A DNA stretch of 64,000 bases from Amoebophrya sp. A120 (Eukaryota > Sar > Dinophyceae > Syndiniales > Amoebophryaceae), in NCBI GenBank assembly GCA_905178155.1, contig CAJINV010000028.1, forward strand, positions 169,235 through 233,234. The letters run 5' to 3'. Under the pieces are notes generated by a model. That model ran no database searches, was not told the DNA's origin, and saw only the letters and a list, made by a program, of their open reading frames with translations. Below, piece by piece: positions 11,124 through 23,774 of the stretch. The translations under genes and the position numbers were made by a program. Every line of letters begins with the position of its first letter. Position 1 is the stretch's first letter.

Positions 11124-12452
11124 TCATATCCGTTCAAGCTTTTGTACCAAGGCATCAATTTCTTGAAAGCGCTGCCGAGTATGGGAGACTGATCCACTGA
11201 CGTCCTGCCCAATTGCATCGACATCCCAGCCGACCGCACTTTCGTTTCTGCGCGCACAGCAGAGTAGGACCGCACGCTCCCATCCGCTAGACTGCGCCCG
11301 ACTGGGTGCTCTATCCAGAACAACGTTGCTTGTCACATCTCGCAGCTCCACCTCCAGGTGCGAGAAACCGTCGATATCAGCCCCAGTTGCGAGGAAAAAG
11401 TACATTCCGTGGATAGCATCGGGCACTTCATCCAGGTAAATCTCAATAGTTTGCTTCTTCTCGCACCTTTTTCCAGTTGGCTGCGAACATCCAGCGTGAT
11501 AAATGCCACTGACCTCGTCCTTCCTGAGAGTGTGGATTCATCATATTGGTATATTTAGGCTTCACTTACATTTTTTAAGATCGATCGATATAATGTAGTG
11601 ATCCATCCTCCTTTCCATGATCATGGTCGTGCTACTTGCAAAGTATATGCATATTGGAGAAGTAGTAGTAGAGGCGGTGAGCAGGGCCCGGACGAGGATT
11701 CTAGGTTCGGTTCCCGATTTGGTAGAGTCGTTGAAACATTGATACTCACACCGCCCCAGGAGATTAATCTACTATACGTAAACATGTGCCCTGCTTTTAC
11801 AGTCGCAGAGATACGGTGCGTGTGCGGAGGTCTAATTATGCTTAAGCTTATGTCATCCAATTTCACATTCTCAATAAAAAAGCTCAAATCAATAAATGCC
11901 GTACTACGCGGTCTACTCCAGGAAATCCTGTGTGGAAAGTCGGCAGCAAGAGAAAATTCATCTGGTTCCGAATTCATCCAGAACCACATAGTTGTTTAAT
12001 ATAAATGTAGAGAAACCTCCACAAACTTCTTACCCTCGGAAATCGACGTGATGCAGTTTTTTTCCCTTTCGGGTTCGTCCTATCGCGACACAGATACCGT
12101 TCAAGTGCCTCGCGTAGGGCATCGCATCGGATGGGTGTTTCCACTTCAGGTCAAACCGCAGCCTCGTAGTGTCCGATACGCCGCCTTCGCCCACACCGCC
12201 CTCGAACATTCGCCACACCAGGCGGAGGTGTGATCCTGGCGGCACTCGGACGTCCCGCCAAAATTTCGCAGCCGCCGCGGGCGAGACATTGGAAGAAGAA
12301 TCTTGTGAGTTCCCAACTTTCCGCTGCAGTACATCCTCTCCGTTGAGAAGCAATTTCTGGTTCCGCTCGGGAACTTGGAACTTCGTCTCGATCTTCTTTC
12401 GAACATCGCGGAGAGAGTGCGAGCCGCTGACCGGAAGTTGGTACGATTTCAT
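11124..12452 (-). CDS. Ubiquitin-like + TerD-like domain protein, 272 aa
   Basis: Exon 1 is 12,452-12,034 (ATG, donor GTAAGA). Exon 2 is 11,523-11,124 (acceptor CTCTCAG, TGA stop). The phases fit (419 + 400 nt). Residues 1 to about 80 look like a ubiquitin-like fold (MKSYQLPVSGSHSLRDVRKK ... NQKLLLNGEDVL). From about 90 on it follows a TerD/stress-protein pattern: LRFDLKWKHPSD, a DL(D/N)-like strand HLNGICVAI, GIYHAGC at the H-GD position, IEIYLDEVPDAIHGMYFFLA, then the final GWDVDAIGQ. The usual acidic Ca-binding loop is degenerate (GCSQPTGKRCEKKQ), so metal binding may be lost. Role unknown. A ubiquitin-like plus TerD combination would suggest regulation through protein turnover, which is inference. 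Confidence 0.65.
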
Positions 12453-12715
12453 GTGAGAGAGAAAACATTAGTCGCGAACGCAAGGTAAATTTTGGTGTGA
12501 TGTAGACATGCGGTGCGCAGTGATTTGTCTCTCGGCGGGGGCAGTTTATATACGCTTACGCAGGCTTTAGAAGGTGTCAACAGAAATAAACGGCTCCGAC
12601 TCATATTAGGAAAATTCCAGAGGGTCAAAAAGCCGGCAACATTTATTTTCGACCACCTTTCGAATGAAAATGAAAATGTAAATGAAAATGAAATGTCCCA
12701 GCATAATTAAATGAT

Positions 12716-13302
12716 TCAGATTCCCTTCCGGACAACCATCTTATGCAGCAGATACAGGTCATCGTCATGCAGTATCACCCTAGCTGAAGAAAGAGAAGCA
12801 GAGACAACTGCAACCAGAACTAGTAAATGTAGAAATGAAATTACGGTAGTACTAGCTCACCCTTGTGACGAATGCTTTCACCTTTACCAAAAATTTTGCC
12901 AATGGTTCTAGACAGAGTTCGACCTCGATATTTTCCCAAAATGTCCGTGATGAGTACCTCACCGGGTTCTTCAAACAGCGCCATGCAATTAGCTGCCGGA
13001 TCTGCGCTTCCGCGGCCCGCGCGCCTCTGCAGGTCCATCTCCTTCTTCTGTTCCGAGATCACTTCAAGAAGAGCCCGGCACTTTCGCTGGACCAGTGCTG
13101 CCTGGAGCTCCTTTGCGCGGTCACAGCTCGGGGTTGCAGAAAAGAGGAATGTATCCATTCTCCTTTCTTCCGTCTTCATTACCATTGTTGATGCGTCCAG
13201 CCGGCACTGTAGGCACTCCTGCAAATCTTCGGGTCCAAGCAGCACGTCCAAGTCAGGAAAATCGCGGACCGGTTTCTCTGTTTCACACGAGGAGCACAGC
13301 AT
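12716..13302 (-). CDS. 169-aa protein with N-terminal paired CxxC motif
   Basis: Exon 1 is 13,302-12,861 and ends at a GTGAGC donor. The intron is 77 bp. Exon 2 is 12,783-12,716 after CTTCAG. The frame is continuous (510 nt). It starts MLCSSCETEKPVRDFPDL with a second CLQC about 25 residues later, a likely zinc-binding pair like small LIM/Stc1-type ribbons. The middle is a charged helix (QKKEMDLQRRAGRG). The C-terminal part reads GEVLITDILGKYRGRTL ... ARVILHDDDLYLLHKMVVRK and looks like a small beta domain. No confident family name. Confidence 0.55.
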
Positions 13303-14600
13303 CTTTGTGCAAGTCCACGAGCCTCCTCTTGTCACTCACAGCACGGAGAATCTTATTTCGGATCTCGTTCTGAAAACTTTCGAAATTACGTCAGGAAAAG
13401 ACAAGCGGTATAACACATAGAGCGGTATAACACATAAACTCAGAAATTAAATCAGGTTCTGTTCACTACTGTGCTCTACTCAAGCTGGAGGGAAAGTTGC
13501 GTTCCTTTTCGTATTATGCGACGGCTCGTGCTGCGAGTTAGAGCAAAACCACATTGAAAAGTAAGATGAAAATATAAATATTCGGCGCCGCACCCACATG
13601 GCAGATCATTTCGCTGTGATGTGTACGTTTAAGCTTAAGGGCTCAACAACATAATCTCTGTATTGATCGTATTCATTGTGATATTCGATTTATCCGTCAG
13701 CCCCGTGCTGAAGCCATCTGGAATTTAGTTTGGATTTGCGCCAAAACGAAAACAGGGGCATGCGTGAAAACAGACTTTCTTTTTGGAAATGCAGGCACGA
13801 CCGCCTATCCTCGAATGGTGATCGTACTACGCTTAGCAGGAACTGCTACATGAGCCGTCATATTGTGTGTATGCCACCAAATTCGCAATAGTCTACTGGG
13901 AGAACCATCATCAAAGCCCTAAGTGCGGTCTTGTGCTCACTTTATTCTGCATTATGCGACCAGCAGACAAATCAAATTACAAAAGCATATTTATCAGCTA
14001 AATTTATTTTTCGCTTTTCTCTACAGGTAGAGGTATAGATCGATAAAGTGCACTTCTTGTGGAGGTGATTGCGTCTCTTGATCCGTCCTCACGAATGATC
14101 TAGCGTTTCATACCGTACACGCTGCTCCGTGACTCTCTTGCGACTGGAGATGAAGTCCAGGACAACACTTAGTACACAGAAAATGAATCTGCTGCAGGCT
14201 TGCTTTCTACAGTTTTGGCATCCGGGAAAGCGCGAGGGGAACGCAAGAAATACATATCTCGGTTTTGCCTCCAGCAGCGCTTGCAAGATCATTTTCATCC
14301 CCGTCTCAGGCCATCACGTTGAAGTGGGTGGCGGAGCTGGGCACTCAAGATCAAGATCTTTCCTTGGCTTCAGATCTTTTCTCGACAGAAGCAGAAACAA
14401 ACGGCCGCTTGAAAAAAAAAACTCCCTACAGTAGGACATTATCCTGCGCTTCCTTCGAATCATCACTGCAGCTTTTACACTTCAGCTTTACACTTCGACT
14501 TCGATTTAATTTTAGAAATTCAAGAAATTCAACTAAACTTATTTTCTCGCTATTTCCTCTACCTCTTGGCTCCATACCCACCACACAAGTCGCATTTATG
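13303..14600. other. Spacer before the tandem array
   Basis: Mostly AT-rich with no supported gene. A minus-strand ORF of 69 codons (14,089-14,298, starting MKMILQALLEAKPRYVF) is the only candidate and lacks splice or homology support. Nothing else was seen. Confidence 0.35.
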
Positions 14601-14610
14601 TCTGACAAAC

Positions 14611-14667
14611 TGAACAAAAACAATCTGATTGGCGGTGAGTCACCGCCAATCAGATTGTTTTTGTTCA
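14611..14667. repeat. 57-bp perfect palindrome
   Basis: Two 28-bp arms, the left starting TGAACAAAAACAATC and ending GGCGGTGA, are exact reverse complements around a single central G. As RNA or single-stranded DNA it would be an almost loop-free hairpin. It sits about 115 bp before the first recognisable sequence of the tandem array. Confidence 0.95.
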
Positions 14668-15312
14668 CCGTGACTAGCGTCAGCTCGTGCAGGTAGCAAG
14701 TTCTGTTCTTATTCGTGTCTGCTGTGTGGTCACTTCTACTTCTAGCTGCTTTATCGGGATTTTCGTTCATTTGTTCCCGAGAGGCTCCTCCCCGAACGGT
14801 GACGACAAGCAAACCGCTGCGAGAAAACTGTGGCAACCACAATGTGAACCTGGAGTGCAAACGAACACGAAAACCGTGGACCTGCGCGTCATCCTGTCTT
14901 TATTTTGAGAAGCTATTTTTGTTCGTGTCTTCCCTGCTCCTCTTTCGCTCCACACGCGCGACCCGGCGAGCCGCCATGGCTGGTTGCACATCTTACCAGC
15001 CGGCCCTCTCACTCTCAAAGCCGTCTCGCTGCCAAAATGCCCGCGCTCGAGCCTTTTCATCTTACGAGCCGGTCTCTCAGTTCGCGCAGCTGCGGAAGAC
15101 GCCGCTCCACTGCTGGCTGCAAGCGCAGCTGTTCAAGTTGCTCGCCTGCTGAAGCTCCTGCTTTCGCTCACTTTTGCTCTCCAGCTCGCTGCGCGTGATG
15201 CTTTTTCGCAACGAGCGCACACAAACACAGCACAGAAACAAAAGACGCCGCGTTCGTTAGGTCACGACCATGGTGTTGGTACTCAAGCAGAGAAAACGAC
15301 AACGACAAATAC

Positions 15313-15882
15313 GGCAACGGCCTGCACAAAGGCAGGCCACGGACCGCATGGTCAGAGGAGAGCTCGCCCCCGGGCAAAGATAACGAATTACCAGCACCCG
15401 GCCAGCCGCGAATGAATAGCGGCGAAGCCGGCGTGCAGACGCCCGGGGGTAAGCGGGTTACTGGCAACAGGCCCAGATGAACGTCGGGCCCGCGCCAAAG
15501 AGAGACAAAAAGCGGGCCCAGACTAGTAACATCGGGCCCGCGCAGCAGGCAGGTGCAACGGGCCAGAAAACTCGGGCCCGCCCCTTAGGCCTGGTTTGTG
15601 TGTGTAATTACTCACAGGAAGCGCGCATCGCATTCGGAGGCGCGTGTGAACGAGGGCGCCGCCCTACTAGTAAGCCTCCGGGCGGCAGGAGGGTGCACAT
15701 GCACAATGGGCAGGCCCCGCAATTGGTGCGGGGCGGCCCTGGTCGTAGGGGCGCGCCCAAAAAGGGCAGGCGCCGAAGCTGACGGGCCCACACCGCAGAC
15801 AAGCGGGGGGCCCATAATTTATATAGACAAAGGGCAAGCCCCGCAGACGACGCGGGGCGGCCCCGAAATTAAGCGACTGGCG
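15313..15882. repeat. GC-rich hairpin core, copy 1
   Basis: Starts GGCAACGGCCTGCAC and ends GCGGGGCGGCCCCGAAATTAAG. Contains repeated GGGCCCG palindromes and stems CCCCGC/GCGGGG and GCGCGCCC/GGGCAGGCGC. Almost identical to copy 2. Confidence 0.9.
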
Positions 15883-17995
15883 AAGAGGTCCTCCAGGGTT
15901 GCCAATGTTGCACCGCGGTGGGGCCGACCGGTCCAGAAGTCAGCGGACGCCTAGGCGGCTACCTTGGACCCACTTCCCGTGGACCTTCCTCCGAGCGCCT
16001 TCCTCTTTGCCGGTCGCTGGGAAATGCGCGAAGCGATGGCGATTATGTCCGACGCGACGGCCGCGCATTTTGCGACAAGAAAACTTGAAGTGTCGCGCTT
16101 CATTCTGCGTCAAGTTGCAAACCGCATTACGACACTATGTGTGAAGGGTTTGTGTGATTGGATTGAATAAAAAAATGAAAATAAGTAAATAGCAGACGAA
16201 ATGAAGTAAAGTAAAGAAATGTAACATTCGATCCATTCAGAAGATTTCTACTACAACTCACCGTTGCTGGTGCCACGGCGCATGGTAAAACCTGAAAAAA
16301 AAAACAGAACCTTCTCTCTTCTCTCTGGCTTGCGGACTGTCACTCCGAGAGCACACGACGCAGCTTGCGCCGGTAGCCGTACACAGCGGTCATGTTCATC
16401 ACTCTCTGTATTGATGAAAAAAAAAAATCCCCTCGAGCCCATATGAAGCAATCAATCATTTCACTGATTTGCCCAACACATGAAAATAGGACTCTCGGCC
16501 TCGCCCGCTGATCGAAATACCCAACAAGATGGAGCGAAGTCATAGATCTACGCTAGCAACGTACTCAAACTCCGTGCTGCGGATGAAGAAACGCAGTCAT
16601 TGGGTCGCTCATTCACTCTCAGCTGCCGTCCTGTTCCATAACTGCGTGGGCTCAAAAAACATTCCAGAAAAATTTTTTAAAAAAAAAAATGAAAGGACAG
16701 TGAACTGCTGCAGAGCAAGTCCTGGTTCAGACCAGCTGAGCTACTCGCGACTCTGGGCGACTTCTTCTTCTGCAACGACGCTCCAAAAATTTACAATCAT
16801 GCTGATGGTAGTCCAGAGTATCTCCTGTCTTGTTTTGACCCGAAGCAATCCTAATCCAATTCGGGAACTTGTGTGTCCTCACAACAATCTGCTTTTGCAA
16901 GTCGTGTCACTTCTGTGATTTATTTTATCGCTGAGTTGAATCAAAATAATGCCTGCATGTTTGCGTAGTTGTCGTCCTCACGAACTCTTCCTAACAGCAC
17001 CTCCCGCCATCCTCGTCGCCAGCACTACCTTGAGCAACGGTAGTTCCAGCTATCCCGCTTCTCAGGGTCCGGGTCGGTGGAAGAAGCACGACAACAAATC
17101 TTCGGCCAACCAGCGAATGCGACGATACTATCGTCCTGGATGCACATGTGCGTCCGGTCGGCCTCTCATGGAGAAGAAGTGCAATGAGGTTTACCTCGGT
17201 CCAGAAAAACTCAGCTTTTGCGTTCTTGTTTTATCAATTAGAGCAAATCCTGCACATTTCTTGACGACGTGGGGCGGCGCCCTGAGGCGGAGGGAGGTGT
17301 ACTGAGGCGCACGATGCTGCTCCTCCGGTCGTAGGAGAAGCGGAAGCCCGCTCTTTTGGGTATCATCGCGGCAACCTGCTTCATGTCGATCAGCAATTTC
17401 GTATTCGTCCACCCGGGCGATGTATTGACTGGGACTTTTCACACTGTGACTCCTCCCCGAACAGTAGCAGGAAAAAACCGCTGCGAACCACAGTTGCGGG
17501 TCAATTACGGCAGCCGCAATGTGAACCTGGAGTGCAAACGAAAACGAAAACCGTGCACAAGTTCGTCATCATCATGTTGTTTTGAGAAGCGGCAACTATT
17601 CGTGTTTTCTCTCCACTCGCGCGACCCAGAGAGTCGCCAGGGCTGCGTGCGCAGCTTCCCGGCCAACGCTCTCACTCTCAAAAGCGTCTCCCACTCATTG
17701 TCCGTCTTATGGACCGGTCTCTCAGAATTTTGCTCACAGTGAATGATCCACATGCAAGACCTGTGGAAAACGGAAAACGCCGCTCCCCTGCTGGCTGCAA
17801 CGCAGCTGTGCAAGTTGTTCGCTTAAAGCTTCTACTTTCGCTCACTTTTGCTCTCAAGAAGCTCGATGAGTGTGATGCTTTTACCCAGAGAGCGCACACA
17901 AACACAGACACACAGATACACAAGACGCCGCGTCTGTTAGGTCACGGCCGTGTTGCTGGAACTAATAGAGACAACCAAACGACAACGACAAATAC

Positions 17996-18565
17996 GGCAA
18001 CGGCCTGCACAAAGGCAGGCCACGGACCGCATGGTCAGAGGAGAGCTCGCCCCCGGGCAAAGATAACGAATTACCAGCACCCGGCCAGCCGCGAATGAAT
18101 AGCGGCGAAGCCGGCGTGCAGACGCCCGGGGGTAAGCGGGTTACTGGCAACAGGCCCAGATGAACGTCGGGCCCGCGCCAAAGAGAGACAATAAGCGGGC
18201 CCAGACTAGTAACATCGGGCCCGCGCAGCAGGCAGGTGCAACGGGCCAGAAAACTCGGGCCCGCCCCTTAGGCCTGGTTTGTGTGTGTAATTACTCACAG
18301 GAAGCGCGCATCGCATTCGGAGGCGCGTGTGAACGAGGGCGCCGCCCTACTAGTAAGCCTCCGGGCGGCAGGAGGGTGCACATGCACAATGGGCAGGCCC
18401 CGCAATTGGTGCGGGGCGGCCCTGGTCGTAGGGGCGCGCCCAAAAAGGGCAGGCGCCGAAGCTGACGGGCCCACACCGCAGACAAGCGGGGGGCCCATAA
18501 TTTATATAGACAAAGGGCAAGCCCCGCAGACGACGCGGGGCGGCCCCGAAATTAAGCGACTGGCG
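17996..18565. repeat. GC-rich hairpin core, copy 2
   Basis: Near-identical to copy 1, 2,683 bp downstream. The single differences noticed include CGGTGGGG versus CGGTGGAG just after the core. Confidence 0.9.
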
Positions 18566-20679
18566 AAGAGGTCCTCCAGGGTTGCCAATGTTGCACCGCG
18601 GTGGAGCCGACCGGTCCAGAAGTCAGCGGACGCCTAGGCGGCTACCTTGGACCCACTTCCCGTGGACCTTCCTCCAAGCGCCTTCCTCTTTGCCGGTCGC
18701 TGGGAAATGCGCGAAGCGATGGCGATTATGTCCGACGCGACGGCCGCGCATTTTGCGACAAGAAAACTTGAAGTGTCGCGCTTCATTCTGCGTCAAGTTG
18801 CAAACCGCATTACGACACTATGTGTGAAGGGTTTGTGTGATTGGATTGAATAAAAAAATGAAAATAAGTAAATAGCAGACGAAATGAAGTAAAGTAAAGA
18901 AATGTAAACATTCGATCCATTCAGAAGATTTCTACTACAACTCACCGTTGCTGGTGCCACGGCGCATGGTAAAACCTGAAAAAAAAAACAGAACCTTCTC
19001 TCTTCTCTCTGGCTTGCGGACTGTCACTCCGAGAGCACACGACGCAGCTTGCGCCGGTAGCCGTACACAGCGGTCATGTTCATCACTCTCTGTATTGATG
19101 AAAAAAAAAAATCCCCTCGAGCCCATATGAAGCAATCAATCATTTCACTGATTTGCCCAACACATGAAAATAGGACTCTCGGCCTCGCCCGCTGATCGAA
19201 ATACCCAACAAGATGGAGCGAAGTCATAGATCTACGCTAGCAACGTACTCAAACTCCGTGCTGCGGATGAAGAAACGCAGTCATTGGGTCGCTCATTCAC
19301 TCTCAGCTGCCGTCCTGTTCCATAACTGCGTGGGCTCAAAAAACATTCCAGAAAAATTTTTTAAAAAAAAAAATGAAAGGACAGTGAACTGCTGCAGAGC
19401 AAGTCCTGGTTCAGACCAGCTGAGCTACTCGCGACTCTGGGCGACTTCTTCTTCTGCAACGACGCTCCAAAAATTTACAATCATGCTGATGGTAGTCCAG
19501 AGTATCTCCTGTCTTGTTTTGACCCGAAGCAATCCTAATCCAATTCGGGAACTTGTGTGTCCTCACAACAATCTGCTTTTGCAAGTCGTGTCACTTCTGT
19601 GATTTATTTTATCGCTGAGTTGAATCAAAATAATGCCTGCATGTTTGCGTAGTTGTCGTCCTCACGAACTCTTCCTAACAGCACCTCCCGCCATCCTCGT
19701 CGCCAGCACTACCTTGAGCAACGGTAGTTCCAGCTATCCCGCTTCTCAGGGTCCGGGTCGGTGGAAGAAGCACGACAACAAATCTTCGGCCAACCAGCGA
19801 ATGCGACGATACTATCGTCCTGGATGCACATGTGCGTCCGGTCGGCCTCTCATGGAGAAGAAGTGCAATGAGGTTTACCTCGGTCCAGAAAAACTCAGCT
19901 TTTGCGTTCTTGTTTTATCAATTAGAGCAAATCCTGCACATTTCTTGACGACGTGGGGCGGCGCCCTGAGGCGGAGGGAGGTGTACTGAGGCGCACGATG
20001 CTGCTCCTCCGGTCGTAGGAGAAGCGGAAGCCCGCTCTTTTGGGTATCATCGCGGCAACCTGCTTCATGTCGATCAGCAATTTCGTATTCGTCCACCCGG
20101 GCGATGTATTGACTGGGACTTTTCACACTGTGACTCCTCCCCGAACAGTAGCAGGAAAAAACCGCTGCGAACCACAGTTGCGGGTCAATTACGGCAGCCG
20201 CAATGTGAACCTGGAGTGCAAACGAAAACGAAAACCGTGCACAAGTTCGTCATCATCATGTTGTTTTGAGAAGCGGCAACTATTCGTGTTTTCTCTCCAC
20301 TCGCGCGACCCAGAGAGTCGCCAGGGCTGCGTGCGCAGCTTCCCGGCCAACGCTCTCACTCTCAAAAGCGTCTCCCGCTCATTGTCCGTCTTATGGACCG
20401 GTCTCTCAGAATTTTGCTCACAGTGAATGATCCACATGCAAGACCTGTGGAAAACGGAAAACGCCGCTCCCCTGCTGGCTGCAACGCAGCTGTGCAAGAT
20501 GTTCGCTTAAAGCTTCTACTTTCGCTCACTTTTGCTCTCAAGAAGCTCGATGAGTGTGATGCTTTTACCCAGAGAGCGCACACAAACACAGACACACAGA
20601 TACACAAGACACCGCGTCTGTTAGGTCACGGCCGTGTTGCTGGAACTAATAGAGACAACCAAACGACAACAACAAATAC

Positions 20680-21230
20680 GGCAACGGCCTGCACAAAGGC
20701 AGGCCACGGACCGCATGGTCAGAGGAGAGCTCGCCCCCGGGCAAAGATAACGAATTACCAGCACCCGGCCAGCCGCGAATGAATAGCGGCGAAGCCGGCG
20801 TGCAGACGCCCGGGGGTAAGCGGGTTACTGGCAACAGGCCCAGATGAACGTCGGGCCCGCGCCAAAGAGAGACAATGAGCGGGCCCAGACTAGTAACATC
20901 GGGCCCACACAGCAGGCAGGTGTAACGGGCCAGAAAAATCGGGCCCGCCCCTTGCGCCTGGCTTGTGTGTGTAATTACTCACAGGAAGCGCGCATCGCAT
21001 TCGCAGGCGCGTGTGAGTGAGGACGCCGCCCTACTAGTAATCCTCCGGGCGGCAAGAGGGTGCACAAGCACAATGGGCAGGCCCCGCAATCGGTGCGGGG
21101 CCGCCCTGGCGGAAGGCGCGCGCCCAAAAAGGGCAGGCGCCGAAGCTGACGGGCCCGCGCCGCAGGCACGCGGGGGGCCCGTTATTCATTAGACAAAGGG
21201 CAAACCCCGCAGAAGGCGCGGGGCGGCCCA
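20680..21230. repeat. GC-rich hairpin core, copy 3
   Basis: Same module with scattered substitutions. The distal flank (21,231 on) is replaced by a unit-specific GC-rich insert. Confidence 0.9.
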
Positions 21231-21640
21231 AAAAGCTTTGCTCTGCGCGGTGGCGGGCGCTCTTGTACTGCGTGCCGGCGGGGCCCGGACGTAGCCGAAC
21301 GGAGTCCGGGCGCCGGTCGCCGTGTACCAGGCGGCAACGCCGGGCACGCAGGTCGCCACCCTGACCGATAGGGGCACCGTTCCCGGCACCGCGGCGGCCA
21401 GGTATTCCCGCACATTGCACGGATTTCCCGCAAGATTTGCCAGACACGGTTCCACGGCAGGCACTCCCGCAAGGGCTGTGATCTTGTCCCGCAGCGTGGC
21501 TCCGGCGTTGCTGCAGGAACAGGACCCCGCGCTGGGAAAAAGTTCCTCCGAGCTGAAACGGCAACAGTATCGGAACGGGCAGCCTCTTCTCCGTTTTTCC
21601 TCGAGCGGCGCAGCACGGCTTGCAGGTGGAAACGCACCAC
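21231..21640. other. Unit-3-specific GC-rich insert with a long minus-strand open frame
   Basis: Present only in the third unit. The minus strand is open through it and reads protein-like: GVPAVEPCLANLAGNPCN, then EYLAAAVPGTVPLSVRV, then GVAAWYTATGARTPF. No start or stop belongs to the insert itself; the frame enters and leaves through array sequence. It could be a captured gene fragment. Family not recognised. Confidence 0.4.
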
Positions 21641-23774
21641 TTTGCATCGCCGGGCGAATGATGCCACAACATGCTGACTTGCTGGTCGCTGGCAAGTGCG
21701 CAGCACAGCCGCGACTGCGCGAAATGTCAGACGCGACGGCCGCGCATTTTGCAACAGGAAAATTGTCGCTCTTCATTCTGCGTGAAATTGCAAAACGTAT
21801 CACCACACTATTTGTGCAGGCTTCGTATAGTCGGGTTGAGTAAAATGAAAAATAGCAGACGAAGAAAATGATAATTCTCAAACTTGCTGTTGCTAGCACG
21901 ACGGGGCATCGTTAAGTCTGACAAAAAAAAACCAAACTTCTCTCTTCTCTCTTGCTTGCGGACTGTAACTCCAGGAGTTACAACACGAAATTATCCACCC
22001 AATTATTTGTTGCACACGGATACGACGCCTGTGCCGGTAGTCATACACAGTGGTCATGTCGTCTACCAAACATCTCGGTAGAAGTGAAAAACAAACCCGC
22101 TCAAATGAGTCATCGGTTTGCCCAACACGTGAAAAAATAGGACTCTCGGAGGTCTCTCTTCCTGATCGAACTTCCCAAGACAGCGGAGCGAAGTCATATG
22201 TCTAGACCAACACCGCACTCAAACTTCGTATTGCGCATGAGCAAGGACAGCCATCGGGTCGCTCATTCACTCTCAGGTGCCATCCTCTTCCACAAAAAAA
22301 AGCCGCGAGGAAAAAAACATTTCAGAAAAAGCCGAAAAAAAAATAGTAGCAAGGTCAAAACCGCGGGAGAACATTTCCTGGGTCAACTAACCGCGTTCAT
22401 TGCGATTGCGGGCGACAATCCCGCAAGGTGCCTCCACAAATTTACAATCATGATGAAGTTGATGCTGGTAGTCCATAGTACCCAATGTCTTTTGCTTTTC
22501 ACCTGGTTAACTGCAAGGAATTTTGTGTCACTTCCATCTACTTGTTGTGCAAGACGTGTCCTTCTAATCGCTGTGTTGAATTGATACAGTGTTTGCATAT
22601 TTGCGCCGTAGCACTGGTCCTTACAAACTCGTCCTACCACCACATCCCGCCACCCTCGTCACCAGCACCACCTCGAGCAACCGTAGTTCCAGATCCAGGT
22701 CCTCAGGGTGGAGGAAATGCGGCGGAAGACTCCGGTTGGCTGCGAGTGCGAGGGTGCCGTCGTTCTGAATGCACGTGCGGTGGTCTTCCACAGAGGTCGT
22801 GAAACGAAATCACGTGGTTTCCCGCGATCGCAGACCAGTCGTCATCCACGGTCTCAATCGTGGTGGGGCTCGCACGGCTCTTCTTCAAAGCGTCGAGAAA
22901 CTAAAGCGACAGACCGAGATGTGCAGAGGGATAAGATGGCCGTCTGAGTCGTTGTAGGTGGAGAAGACGTTTCATATTGACATCATCTTCCGTGCCGGCT
23001 TCTTGTTGAGCACCAGCTCCGTGTCCGAGCTGCCGGTCGGTGTACTACAACTCTTTGCTGGCGGCACCGTCTTATTCACATCGTGGCGTCCTCTCGTCCC
23101 CGACGGCAGATTAGAGCAAGCCGCAGCAGAAGTGGTTCAGAAATGCCGCTGCAAGGGCTCCACCGACGTTCAGCAGCTGCAGTGCACTGTGCAAACAAAG
23201 ACGGAAAACTACGGACCTCTGGTGCGTCATCATGTTCATTCGCGAAGCCTATTATGCTTCTTGGATCACCTACCCTTCTTGCTCGCTCTCCGCAAGCCGC
23301 GCAACAAGCTGCTTGCATCTCTCTTCTTCTACCCTTCTTGCTCACTCTGTCCCGGAAAAATCACGGCTCACTCAAACAGGCAACACTTCTTCGGTGCCCG
23401 CCTCACTGGTGGGGCTTCTGCCCAAACCAGTCTCTCAACCAAGAAGAAACATCTCAACGACTAAAACGAGAATCCAAATCACGCTGCGATGCAACAACAC
23501 CAGCAGGTGGGAAAATAAGCAACGCCTCACTCGTTGCTTCAGATGCACAATTTGCAAGCGCAGGTATTAATAGATGCTGTTGCCATGCTCTTGCTCCGAG
23601 CGGTCGTTGTCCTCAATATTCAGCCTTTGCGTACCACAGGAAAACAACACAAACACACGACGACATGAAAGAACAACCGCAACAAATCGACAGGCCGCCC
23701 AAAAACTTGGGTAGCGTCAGTCCTCTTGTCGGGACGGGTTTTGCGAGATTGATATCAACGACAAACACCAAAGC

